Assembly (NCBI RefSeq): GCF_900230285.1
Contig: NZ_OCNK01000001.1
Span: forward strand, 62,001-126,000
DNA length: 64,000 nt
DNA from: Blastococcus haudaquaticus
GTDB lineage: Bacteria; Actinomycetota; Actinomycetes; Mycobacteriales; Geodermatophilaceae
Direction: 5' to 3'
In this document: positions 56,656 to 64,000 of the stretch, piece by piece
How the letters are laid out: every line of letters begins with the position of its first letter
Numbering within the stretch: position 1 is the first letter of the stretch
Program-made: the position numbers and the translations under genes
The notes under the pieces: model-generated
Seen by the model: only the letters and a program-made list of their open reading frames with translations
Told to the model about the DNA's origin: nothing
Databases searched by the model: none

Positions 56656-58269
56656 TCAGCGGGCGTTGAGGTCGGCGGAGCGGGCTTCGCGGGCGCCGAT
56701 GCGCCCGGCGATGTCACCGAGCAGCTCGGCCGGCACGGGACTGTCGACGGTGACGGCCATGAGCGCCTCGCCGCCCCGCGTCGTGCGGCTCACCTGTGCC
56801 CCGGCGATGTTGATGCCGGCCTCGCCCAGGGCGGCGCCGACGGTCCCGACCACACCCGGGCGGTCGGTGTAGACGAAGAAGAGCAGGTAGCCGGAGAGGT
56901 CGAGGTCGATGTCGAACCCGTTCACCTCGGTCAGCTTCGGCACCTGGTTCTTGCCGAAGAGCGTGCCGGAGACCGTGACCTGCGTGCCGTCGGCCATCGC
57001 GCCCCGCACGGTGATCAGGTTGCGGTAGTCGGGGCTCTCGACGTCGCTGGCGAGCGACACCTCGAGGCCCCGCTGCTCGGCCAGCAGCGGGGCGTTCACG
57101 TAGGTCACCTGCTCCTCGACGACGTCGGAGAAGACGCCCTTGAGGACGGCGAGCTGCACCACCGAGACGTCGAACTCGGCGATCTTCCCGCGGACCTCGA
57201 CGGCGACCGACTGCGCGAGCCCGCCGGCGACCGCGGTGAAGACCCGGCCGAGCCGCTCGCCCAGGGGCAGCCCCGGCCGCACGTCCTCGGCGACGATCCC
57301 CCCGGCCTGCACGTTGACCGCGTCCGGCACGAACTCGCCCTGCAGCGCCAGTCGCACCGACCGCGCGACCGCGGTGCCGGCCTTGTCCTGCGCCTCCGTG
57401 GTGGACGCCCCCAGGTGCGGGGTCACGACCGTGTTGGGCAGACCGAAGAGGGGGCTGTCGGTGGTCGGCTCCTGGGCGTACACGTCGAGGCCGGCGGCAC
57501 CCACCTGGCCGGAGACGAGCGCGTCGGCCAGGGCGGCCTCGTCGACCAGGCCGCCGCGGGCGGCGTTGACGATGATCACGCCCTTCTTGGTGGTGGCCAG
57601 TTCCGCGGCCCCGATGAGGCCCAGCGTCTCGGGGGTCTTCGGCAGGTGGATGGTGATGAAGTCGGACTCGCGGAGCAGCTCCTCCAGCGACACCAGCCGA
57701 ACGCCCAGCTGGGCGGCCCGGCCGGGCTGGATGTAGGGGTCGTAGGCGATGAGGGTGACGCCGAAGGCGGCGAGCCGCTGGGCCACCAGGACGCCGATCC
57801 GCCCCAGCCCGACGACGCCGACGGTCTTGTCGGTGACCTCGACGCCCATGAACTTCGAGCGCTTCCAGGCCCCTTCGCGCAGCGAGGCGTCGGCGGCCGG
57901 GATCTGCCGCGCCGCGGCGAGCAGCAGGGCGACGGCGTGCTCGGCAGCACTCACGATGTTCGACGTCGGCGCGTTCACCACCATGACGCCCCGCTCCGTG
58001 GCAGCCGGGACGTCCACGTTGTCGAGGCCGATGCCGGCCCGCGCGACGACCTTGAGGTGCGGTGCCGCCGCCAGCGCCTCGGCGTCGATCTGCGTGGCGC
58101 TGCGGATCATCACCGCCGCGGCGTCGGCCAGAGCCGGGAGGAGGGCACTGCGGTCCGCGCCGTCCACGTGGCGGATCTCGACGTCGGTCCCGAGCACCTC
58201 CAGCACGCTCGGCGCCAGTTCCTCGGCGATCAGGACGACGGGCGAGGTCCCCGGCACGATGGCAGTCAC
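56656..58269 (-). CDS. serA: D-3-phosphoglycerate dehydrogenase
   Basis: First enzyme of serine synthesis. The 537-aa protein is the long actinobacterial form: catalytic and Rossmann domains with TVGVVGLGRIGVLVAQRLA (about 145-163), the NAARGGLVDE segment and the catalytic HLGASTTEAQ, then an intervening ASB domain (about 320-450) and a C-terminal ACT domain (YTDRPGVVGTVGAALGEAGI) for serine feedback. The GTG start lies eight bases after TAGGCT with no ribosome binding site, indicating leaderless translation. Confidence 0.96.
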   Translation of the reverse strand: MTAIVPGTSPVVLIAEELAPSVLEVLGTDVEIRHVDGADRSALLPALADAAAVMIRSATQIDAEALAAAPHLKVVARAGIGLDNVDVPAATERGVMVVNAPTSNIVSAAEHAVALLLAAARQIPAADASLREGAWKRSKFMGVEVTDKTVGVVGLGRIGVLVAQRLAAFGVTLIAYDPYIQPGRAAQLGVRLVSLEELLRESDFITIHLPKTPETLGLIGAAELATTKKGVIIVNAARGGLVDEAALADALVSGQVGAAGLDVYAQEPTTDSPLFGLPNTVVTPHLGASTTEAQDKAGTAVARSVRLALQGEFVPDAVNVQAGGIVAEDVRPGLPLGERLGRVFTAVAGGLAQSVAVEVRGKIAEFDVSVVQLAVLKGVFSDVVEEQVTYVNAPLLAEQRGLEVSLASDVESPDYRNLITVRGAMADGTQVTVSGTLFGKNQVPKLTEVNGFDIDLDLSGYLLFFVYTDRPGVVGTVGAALGEAGINIAGAQVSRTTRGGEALMAVTVDSPVPAELLGDIAGRIGAREARSADLNAR

Positions 58270-58277
58270 AGGGCGAC

Positions 58278-58283
58278 AGCCTA
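58278..58283 (-). promoter_or_regulatory. -10 box of probable leaderless serA promoter
   Basis: TAGGCT on the minus strand ends eight bases before the serA GTG. The matching -35 is not clear. Confidence 0.5.
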
Positions 58284-58306
58284 GGAGCGTCCGCACAGTG
58301 GGACGA

Positions 58307-58328
58307 CACCGCACCCGCGGGTGCGGTG
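58307..58328. promoter_or_regulatory. Perfect 22-bp palindrome between serA and the repeat protein gene
   Basis: CACCGCACCCGCGGGTGCGGTG is fully self-complementary. It lies upstream of the serA -10 box and 74 bases before the divergent repeat-protein ATG, so it could be an operator for either gene. Confidence 0.45.
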
Positions 58329-58401
58329 CGCTTGTGCCTGCGCATCCGCCCCGACATCCTGGCCGCGGGAGTCGGGACGGCCGGCGCCGACGGAGGAGAT
58401 C

Positions 58402-59217
58402 ATGAGCCAGTCCGACGACCAGGGTCGTTCCGAGTCCACCACCCCCGGTTCGGGTGGCCAGCCCCCGTACGGACAGCCCCAGCACGGGCAACCCCAGTAC
58501 GGACAGCCCGAGTACGGACAGCCCGAGTACGGACAGCCGCAGTACGGGCAGCCCCAGTACGGACAGCCCCAGTACGGGCAGCAGGACGCCGGCCAGCAGG
58601 ACTACGGACAGCAGTACGGCCAGCCCCAGTACGGCCAGCAGCCGCAGCAGGCCTACGGTCAGCCCGGCTACGACCAGTCCGGGTACGGGCAGCAGTACCC
58701 GGCCGCCCAGGGCCAGCAGTACGGCCAGCCGCCGGCCTACGGGCAGTACGGCTCGGCCCAGCCGGCCAAGCCGGGCTCGGTGGTCACCGCCGCCGTCCTG
58801 GGGTTCGTCTTCGGCGCGCTCGGCGTCATCTTCACGCTGCTGCTCTTCGTCGCCGGCTCGGCCACCGCCTCGCTCTTCGGGGGCCTGTCCGACAACGACG
58901 ACGTCGAGAACAGCATCTTCGCCGTCGTCGTCGTCTTCGGGGTGCTGATGGCCGCCTGGACCGCGGCGATCATCTGGGGCTCGGTCTGGGCCCTCACCGG
59001 GCGCAGCCGGGTGCTGTTGATCGTCACCGGCTCGATCGCGCTGGCGGTCACCCTGCTGGGACTGCTCGGCAGCGTCGCGGACCCCGACAACTCGGGTGCC
59101 GGCGGGATCCTGTGGAGCCTGCTGCTGTTCCTCGCCGCCCTGGCGATCGTCATCCTGCTGTCCATGAAGCCGGCGGCGCAGTTCTTCGCCGCCCACCGGG
59201 CCCGTCGGGGCCGCTGA
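58402..59217 (+). CDS. Four-helix membrane protein with Tyr/Gly/Gln/Pro repeat N-terminus
   Basis: A 271-aa protein. Residues 1-135 are a disordered, Tyr/Gly/Gln/Pro-rich cytoplasmic region, with eight near-perfect five-residue units of YGQPQ type at 23-62. Four transmembrane helices follow (starting near [18 protein letters not shown]) and a short basic tail (HRARRGR). CGGAGGAGATC precedes the ATG. The low-complexity segment resembles sequences that phase-separate, but no function is known. A shorter relative follows directly downstream. Confidence 0.85.
   Translation: MSQSDDQGRSESTTPGSGGQPPYGQPQHGQPQYGQPEYGQPEYGQPQYGQPQYGQPQYGQQDAGQQDYGQQYGQPQYGQQPQQAYGQPGYDQSGYGQQYPAAQGQQYGQPPAYGQYGSAQPAKPGSVVTAAVLGFVFGALGVIFTLLLFVAGSATASLFGGLSDNDDVENSIFAVVVVFGVLMAAWTAAIIWGSVWALTGRSRVLLIVTGSIALAVTLLGLLGSVADPDNSGAGGILWSLLLFLAALAIVILLSMKPAAQFFAAHRARRGR
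58468..58587 (+). repeat. Tandem 15-bp coding repeat (YGQPQ units)
   Basis: Eight consecutive 15-base units encoding [35 protein letters not shown] and YGQQD. Codons are nearly identical between units, so recent expansion or contraction by slippage is likely. Confidence 0.9.
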
Positions 59218-59333
59218 CCCACCGCCCGCCGGTATCCGCGTCGGGGGGCGGGAACTCCCCCCGTGGAGGTGGCGGGCCCTACACTCCGCCACCGACCGCC
59301 TGACCGGCGGATACGCCTAGGAGGAACCGCCCC

Positions 59334-59888
59334 ATGTCCAGCCCCACCCCCGGATGGGACCAGCCCGGTTCCGACCCGAACCTTCCTTAGGGCGGTGCTC
59401 CGCAGGGCCAGCCCTGGGGTGCACCCCCGCCCCCGCCGCCCGCCCAGGGCTACGGCGCACCGGCGCCGGGCTGGTCCGGCGCTCCCGCGGGGTACGGCGC
59501 CGGCCAGCGGCCCGGCCAGGTGACCGCAGCCGCCGTCATCGGCATCGTCATCGGCGGACTGGGGGCCCTGTTCGGGCTCCTGGGCCTGTCGCTGGTCTTC
59601 GCCTTCAGCGCCGTGCTCGGCCTGCTGAGCCTGGTCTCCCTCGCCATCGCCGTGGTGGTCCTCATCGGCGGGATCCAGGTCCTCACCGGCAAGTCGCCGA
59701 AGCTGCTGCTCCTCGGCAGCTATGCCAGCCTGGCCATCACGGTGCTGTTCATGCTCTGGTCGGTGATCAGCGGCTACGGCTTCGTGGGCTCCAACCTGCT
59801 GAGCCTCGTGCTTCCGGCGCTGATCGTCTTCTTCCTGATGCAGCCGCAGTCCAAGCAGTACTTCGCGTCCCGTGGCCTGAGCTACTGA
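59334..59888 (+). pseudogene. Paralogous four-helix membrane protein interrupted by an in-frame TAG
   Basis: From the ATG at 59334 (GAGGAACC upstream) the frame encodes MSSPTPGWDQPGSDPNLP and then meets TAG at 59388-59390. The same frame continues open for 166 codons to a TGA at 59886-59888: a Gly/Pro/Ala-rich stretch, four transmembrane helices and a QPQSKQYFASRGLSY tail like that of the preceding gene. A CAG-to-TAG change would explain it. GTG at 59520 could restart translation of the membrane part (122 aa), but has no ribosome binding site. A TACACT -10-like box lies near 59280. Confidence 0.7.
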
Positions 59889-59942
59889 AAGGACCCCCTG
59901 CCCCCCACCGCTCGCAAGCTCGCGGCGGGCCCCTGCAGGGGG
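59887..59942 (+). repeat. Palindromic dispersed repeat, type A copy
   Basis: Begins AAAGGACCCCCTGCCCCCCA at the stop codon of the preceding gene and ends GGCCCCTGCAGGGGGCC. Outer arms GGACCCCCTGC / GCAGGGGGCC pair, with CCGC-TCGCAAGCTCG-CGG inside. Same type as 4544-4599, here in plus orientation, in line with the upstream plus-strand gene. Confidence 0.8.
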
Positions 59943-59950
59943 CCTGAAGC

Positions 59951-59989
59951 GACACGGCCCCCGCTGCATCACGCAGCGGGGGCCGTGTC
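59951..59989. terminator. Strong bidirectional terminator hairpin
   Basis: GACACGGCCCCCGCTGC-ATCAC-GCAGCGGGGGCCGTGTC is a perfect 17-bp stem between the convergent membrane-protein gene and ilvC, ending 11 bases before the ilvC stop. Confidence 0.85.
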
Positions 59990-59999
59990 GCGTCTCGGG

Positions 60000-61073
<1,074 letters not shown>

Positions 61074-61601
61074 TTAAGCGGAGCGCTCGACGGGGCGCAA
61101 GGTACCGGCGCCCGACATCGATCGAGGACCCCGGCCCAGGGCCACGGTCCCGGACTGCGCCATCTCCTTGATCCCCAGGGGGGCGAGGACGGCGAGCAGC
61201 GCCTGCAGCTTGTCCGGCGTACCGGTCGCCTCGAGGGTGACGGTGTCGGGGTTGACGTCGACCACCCGGGCGCGGAACAGCTCGGCGGTCTGGAGCACCT
61301 GGGTGCGCTCGGCCAGCGGCGCGCGCACCTTGACCAGCAGCAGCTCGCGCTGCACCGCGGCCCCGGAGTCCAGCTCGACGATCTTGATGATCTCGATCAG
61401 CTTGTTGAGCTGCTTGGTGATCTGCTCGAGCGGCTGGCTCTCGGCGTCGACGACGATCGTCATCCGGGACAGGTCGGGGTTCTCCGTCGGCCCGACGGCG
61501 AGCGACTCGATGTTGAAACCGCGGCGGCTGAACAGCGCCGAGACGCGGGCCAGGACACCGGACTTGTTCTCGACCAGCACGGAGAGCGTGTGGCGTGACA
61601 T
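61074..61601 (-). CDS. ilvN: Acetolactate synthase small (regulatory) subunit
   Basis: Valine-sensing subunit of acetohydroxyacid synthase. The 175-aa protein starts MSRHTLSVLVENKSGVLARVSALFSRRGFNIESLAVG, an ACT domain, followed by the second ferredoxin-like domain RELLLVKVRA through LAPLGIKEMAQSG. The ATG at 61601 was chosen with GGAAGGAAA upstream; GTG 61607 is an alternative. A dispersed repeat occupies the gap between ilvB and ilvN. Confidence 0.96.
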   Translation of the reverse strand: MSRHTLSVLVENKSGVLARVSALFSRRGFNIESLAVGPTENPDLSRMTIVVDAESQPLEQITKQLNKLIEIIKIVELDSGAAVQRELLLVKVRAPLAERTQVLQTAELFRARVVDVNPDTVTLEATGTPDKLQALLAVLAPLGIKEMAQSGTVALGRGPRSMSGAGTLRPVERSA

Positions 61602-61637
61602 GCGCACGTTTCCTTCCAAGGGGGGCGGACGACCGAT

Positions 61638-61694
61638 GGCCCCGTCCAGAGGCTCGCCCCGAGCGGAGCGAGGGGTGAGGGGGACGGGGTCCTT
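61638..61694 (-). repeat. Palindromic dispersed repeat, complete type B copy
   Basis: On the minus strand it reads AAGGACCCCGTCCCCCTCAC starting three bases after the ilvB TAG and ends CTCTGGACGGGGCC. The centre CCTCGCTCCGCTCGGGG replaces CTCGCAAGCTCG of the 20146 copy, with compensating changes that keep the hairpin. It sits 37 bases before the ilvN ATG. Confidence 0.8.
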
Positions 61695-61697
61695 CCG

Positions 61698-63596
61698 CTA
61701 TACCTGTCCGTCGCCGAAGACCGGTCGCAGACCGCGCGCGGCCAGGATGTCGTCGTTGCTGGCACCCGCGGCCACCATCGGCCACACCTGGGCGTCGTGA
61801 CCGACGACGAAGTCGATGACCACCGGGGCGTCGTTGATCGACATGGCCTTCTCGATGACCGCGTCGACGTCGTCCTTGCTCTCGCAGCGCAGGCCCACGC
61901 AGCCCAGCGCCTCGGCGAGCAGCACGAAGTCGGGGATGCGCACCGCCTTCGGGGTGCCGTCGGCGTTGCGGGCGTGCAGCTTCGTGTTGGAGTAGCGACC
62001 CTCGTAGAAGAGGGTCTGCCACTGCCGCACCATGCCGAGGTTGCCGTTGTTGATGACGGCGACCTTGACCGGGATCCCCTCCATCGCGCAGGTGGCGAGC
62101 TCCTGGTTGGTCATCTGGAAGCAGCCGTCGCCGTCGATCGCCCAGACGGTGGTGTCGGGACGGCCGTACTTGGCACCCATGGCCGCCGGCACGGCGTAGC
62201 CCATGGTGCCCAGGCCGCCGCTGTTGAGCCAGGTGCCCGGCTTCTCGTACTTGACGAACTGCGCGGCCCACATCTGGTGCTGGCCGACGCCCGCGGCGTA
62301 GATCGCGTCCGGCCCGGCGATGGCACCGAGGCGCTCGATCACGTACTGCGGGGACAGCGAGCCGTCCTCGGGCCAGTCGTAGCCCAGGGGGTAGCGCCGA
62401 CGCCACTCGTCCAGCTGTGCCCACCAGGCGCTCAGGTCGGGGGCCTCCCCCGCCCCGCGCTCGCTGCGGAGGATCTCGACCAGCTGGGCGATGGTCTCCT
62501 TGGCGTCGCCCACGATGGGGACGTCGGCCTTGCGGTTCTTGCCGATCTCGGCGGGGTCGATGTCGGCGTGCACCACGAGCGCGCCAGGAGCGAAGCTGGC
62601 GAGGTCGCCGGTCACCCGGTCGTCGAAGCGCGCACCGAGGGCGACGAGCAGGTCGGCCTTCTGCAGCGCGGTGACGGCGGTGACGTTGCCGTGCATGCCC
62701 GGCATGCCGAGGTTCTGCGGGTGGCTGTCGGGGAACGCGCCGCGGGCCATGAGGGTGGTCACGACCGGTGCGCCGGTCAGCTCGGCCAGCTCGGCCAGCT
62801 CGTCGGTGGCGCCGGCCTTGAGCACCCCGCCGCCGACGTAGAGGACCGGCCGGCGCGCGCCGGCGATCATCGCCGCCGCCTCGCGGACCTGCTTGCCGTG
62901 CGGCCGGGTGGTCGGCTTGTACCCGGGCAGGTCCAGCCGCGGCGGCCAGGAGAAGTCGGTGGTCGCCTGCAGCACGTCCTTGGGGATGTCCACGAGGACC
63001 GGGCCGGGCCGGCCGGTGCTGGCCAGGTGGAACGCCTCGGCGATGCGCTGCGGGATCTCGCGGGCGTCGGTGACCAGGAAGTTGTGCTTCGTCACCGGCA
63101 TCGTGATGCCGCGGATGTCGGCCTCCTGGAAGGCGTCGGTGCCGATCGCGGCGCTGGGCACCTGCCCGGTGATGGCGACGACGGGCACCGAGTCCATGTG
63201 CGCGTCCGCCAGCGGGGTGACCAGGTTGGTCGCCCCGGGGCCGGAGGTCGCCATGCAGACGCCGACCTTGCCGGTGGCCTGGGCGTAGCCGGTCGCGGCG
63301 TGCCCCGCGCCCTGCTCGTGGCGCACGAGCACGTGCCGCACCCGGGAGTCGAAGAGCGGGTCGTACGCCGGGAGGATCGCGCCGCCGGGGATGCCGAAGA
63401 TGACCTCGACGCCGACGGCCTCGAGCGAACGGACGAGGCTCTGCGCCCCGGTGATGCCGGTCGCCGGCTCGGCGGCGGCCTCGGCGATGGAACGGGCCGT
63501 CGTCTCGACACCGGTGAGGGCGGCGGCCGCCTCACGGGTGGCCGCATCGCGGGCGGTGTGGTCCCGGGACGCGTGCTCGCTCGGGGTGGTGGTCAT
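61698..63596 (-). CDS. ilvB: Acetolactate synthase large subunit
   Basis: ThDP-dependent catalytic subunit of acetohydroxyacid synthase. The 632-aa protein has an Ala/Glu-rich N-terminal extension of about 60 residues, then [35 protein letters not shown] (catalytic Glu), the FAD-binding middle domain, and the ThDP motif [16 protein letters not shown] with [13 protein letters not shown]. The ATG at 63596 has AGGAG nine bases upstream. It heads ilvB-ilvN-ilvC behind an attenuator. Confidence 0.97.
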   Translation of the reverse strand: MTTTPSEHASRDHTARDAATREAAAALTGVETTARSIAEAAAEPATGITGAQSLVRSLEAVGVEVIFGIPGGAILPAYDPLFDSRVRHVLVRHEQGAGHAATGYAQATGKVGVCMATSGPGATNLVTPLADAHMDSVPVVAITGQVPSAAIGTDAFQEADIRGITMPVTKHNFLVTDAREIPQRIAEAFHLASTGRPGPVLVDIPKDVLQATTDFSWPPRLDLPGYKPTTRPHGKQVREAAAMIAGARRPVLYVGGGVLKAGATDELAELAELTGAPVVTTLMARGAFPDSHPQNLGMPGMHGNVTAVTALQKADLLVALGARFDDRVTGDLASFAPGALVVHADIDPAEIGKNRKADVPIVGDAKETIAQLVEILRSERGAGEAPDLSAWWAQLDEWRRRYPLGYDWPEDGSLSPQYVIERLGAIAGPDAIYAAGVGQHQMWAAQFVKYEKPGTWLNSGGLGTMGYAVPAAMGAKYGRPDTTVWAIDGDGCFQMTNQELATCAMEGIPVKVAVINNGNLGMVRQWQTLFYEGRYSNTKLHARNADGTPKAVRIPDFVLLAEALGCVGLRCESKDDVDAVIEKAMSINDAPVVIDFVVGHDAQVWPMVAAGASNDDILAARGLRPVFGDGQV

Positions 63597-63654
63597 CTCG
63601 GCGTTCTCCTGGCCTTGCAAGGCGGGTGGGGCGGGCGGAACGAGCTCGGGCAAC

Positions 63655-63715
63655 AAAAAACCCCTCGTGCCACAGGCACGGAGGGGTCAGCGCGTCGGTC
63701 GCAGGACCGACGCGC
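63655..63715 (-). promoter_or_regulatory. ilvB transcription attenuator (two hairpins, T-run)
   Basis: In the direction of transcription a perfect 11-bp hairpin GCGCGTCGGTC-CTGC-GACCGACGCGC (63715-63690) starts at the leader stop codon. It is followed by ACCCCTCCGTGCC-TGT-GGCACGAGGGGT and TTTTTT (63687-63655), a textbook rho-independent terminator, 58 bases before the ilvB ATG. With the leader peptide it is a ribosome-controlled attenuator. Mutually exclusive antiterminator pairing was not identified. Confidence 0.88.
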
Positions 63716-63756
63716 TAGGCGACTACGAGAATCAGGGAGGCGCGAGGCACCTGCAC
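63715..63756 (-). CDS. Leader peptide of the ilvBNC attenuator
   Basis: A 13-residue peptide MQVPRASLILVVA, from a GTG preceded by GGTGAGG eight bases upstream, to a TAG. The run Leu-Ile-Leu-Val-Val just before the stop covers all three branched-chain amino acids, the products of the pathway. The design matches ilv leader peptides known from other actinobacteria and enterobacteria. Confidence 0.82.
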   Translation of the reverse strand: MQVPRASLILVVA

Positions 63757-63782
63757 ACTGTGCGCCTCACCGGCGCCGGTCG

Positions 63783-64000
63783 TCAACCAGCCCGTCCCAC
63801 CACGTGGACACTGGTGTCCATTTCCAACGGGCCGGAGCTGAACACCTCCGGGTCGAAGTCGTCGAGGAAGGCGGGCAGGTCCGCCATGGCCATCGGCCGG
63901 CCGATCAGCCATCCCTGGACGAACCGGCACTGCATGGACCGCAGTGCCTGCAGCTGTCCGGGGGTCTCGACCCCCTCGGCGACGACGTCCATGCCGAGGG
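63783..64000 (-). CDS. EAL-domain protein, C-terminal fragment (runs off right edge)
   Basis: The last 71 codons of a cyclic-di-GMP phosphodiesterase-like protein. The signature VVAEGVETPGQLQALRSMQCRFVQGWLIGRPM is the end of the EAL domain, including the conserved Glu of AEGVET and QGW-x-IGRPM. A 30-residue tail without recognisable motif follows. Whether GGDEF or sensor domains precede it cannot be seen. It ends 26 bases before the ilvB leader peptide, so the ilvB promoter probably lies within or close to its 3' end. Confidence 0.88.
   Translation of the reverse strand, partial: LGMDVVAEGVETPGQLQALRSMQCRFVQGWLIGRPMAMADLPAFLDDFDPEVFSSGPLEMDTSVHVVGRAG

Noticed and set aside
58468-58587. Possible CRISPR array
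   Set aside because: The periodic 15-bp units are in frame and encode YGQPQ repeats; there are no spacers.

Overview
The window is chromosomal DNA from a very GC-rich actinobacterium. The codon use, the many 4-bp start/stop overlaps (ATGA/GTGA), the zinc-type L28 and L32 proteins, a SepIVA homologue, an F420-pathway cofC and a probable phosphatidylcholine synthase fit the Geodermatophilaceae (Blastococcus/Geodermatophilus/Modestobacter type). That family name is an inference from memory; nothing was searched. From memory, the backbone follows the gene order of Mycobacterium tuberculosis from ffh (Rv2916c) to ilvB (Rv3003c), with insertions. I see no prophage, insertion sequence or CRISPR array.

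Layout. 1-8339: protein targeting and nitrogen control (amidohydrolase fragment, ffh, a zinc-ribbon microprotein, glnD, glnB, amt behind a GlnR-like site, an AHSA1 protein, ftsY). 8420-11379: a PhoD-like phosphatase, an EEP hydrolase and an unknown. 11429-24414: chromosome, repair and ribosome genes (smc, acyP, mutM, rnc, rpmF, yceD, sepIVA, coaD, rsmD, recG, a FakA-like DAK2 protein, divergent rpmB). 24506-33767: mixed housekeeping (MOSC, kinase-like, GNAT, thiL, a RAM-domain protein, DUF3515, a lipoprotein, ddl, a PC synthase, a trans-sulfuration enzyme, gpsA, plsC). 33880-41731: cofC, ppk1, mutT1, leuCD with divergent IclR regulator, and a winged-helix/M23 peptidase pair. 41739-46031: a galactose module (small membrane protein, sodium symporter, galK, galT). 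46141-50141: tRNA-Gln and two tRNA-Glu genes near a CPBP protease, gltX and an FAH-family enzyme. 50187-53637: an accessory block of small enzymes plus a promoter/operator-controlled operon for an orphan ABC binding protein and a benzoylformate-decarboxylase-like enzyme. 53792-63596: branched-chain amino acid and serine synthesis (cimA, leuB, serA, ilvC, ilvN, ilvB), interrupted by two tandem membrane-protein paralogues, the second carrying an in-frame amber codon. An EAL-domain gene runs off the right edge.

The strongest non-coding signals are: (1) two ribosome-type attenuators with short leader peptides, upstream of cimA (three Ile codons) and ilvB (Leu-Ile-Leu-Val-Val); (2) a dispersed palindromic repeat beginning AAGGACCCC, always just after a stop codon and in the same sense as the upstream gene; (3) a recurrent promoter layout in which a TANNNT -10 box ends 6-9 nt before the start codon, implying leaderless transcripts; (4) a candidate GlnR site before amt-glnB; (5) a perfect TGTTCGC-n3-GCGAACA operator just downstream of a near-consensus promoter of the accessory operon. 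No wholly new multi-gene system is evident. The best candidates for something undescribed are the repeat family, the accessory operon, the Tyr/Gly/Gln repeat membrane protein with its interrupted partner, and the winged-helix/M23 peptidase operon.
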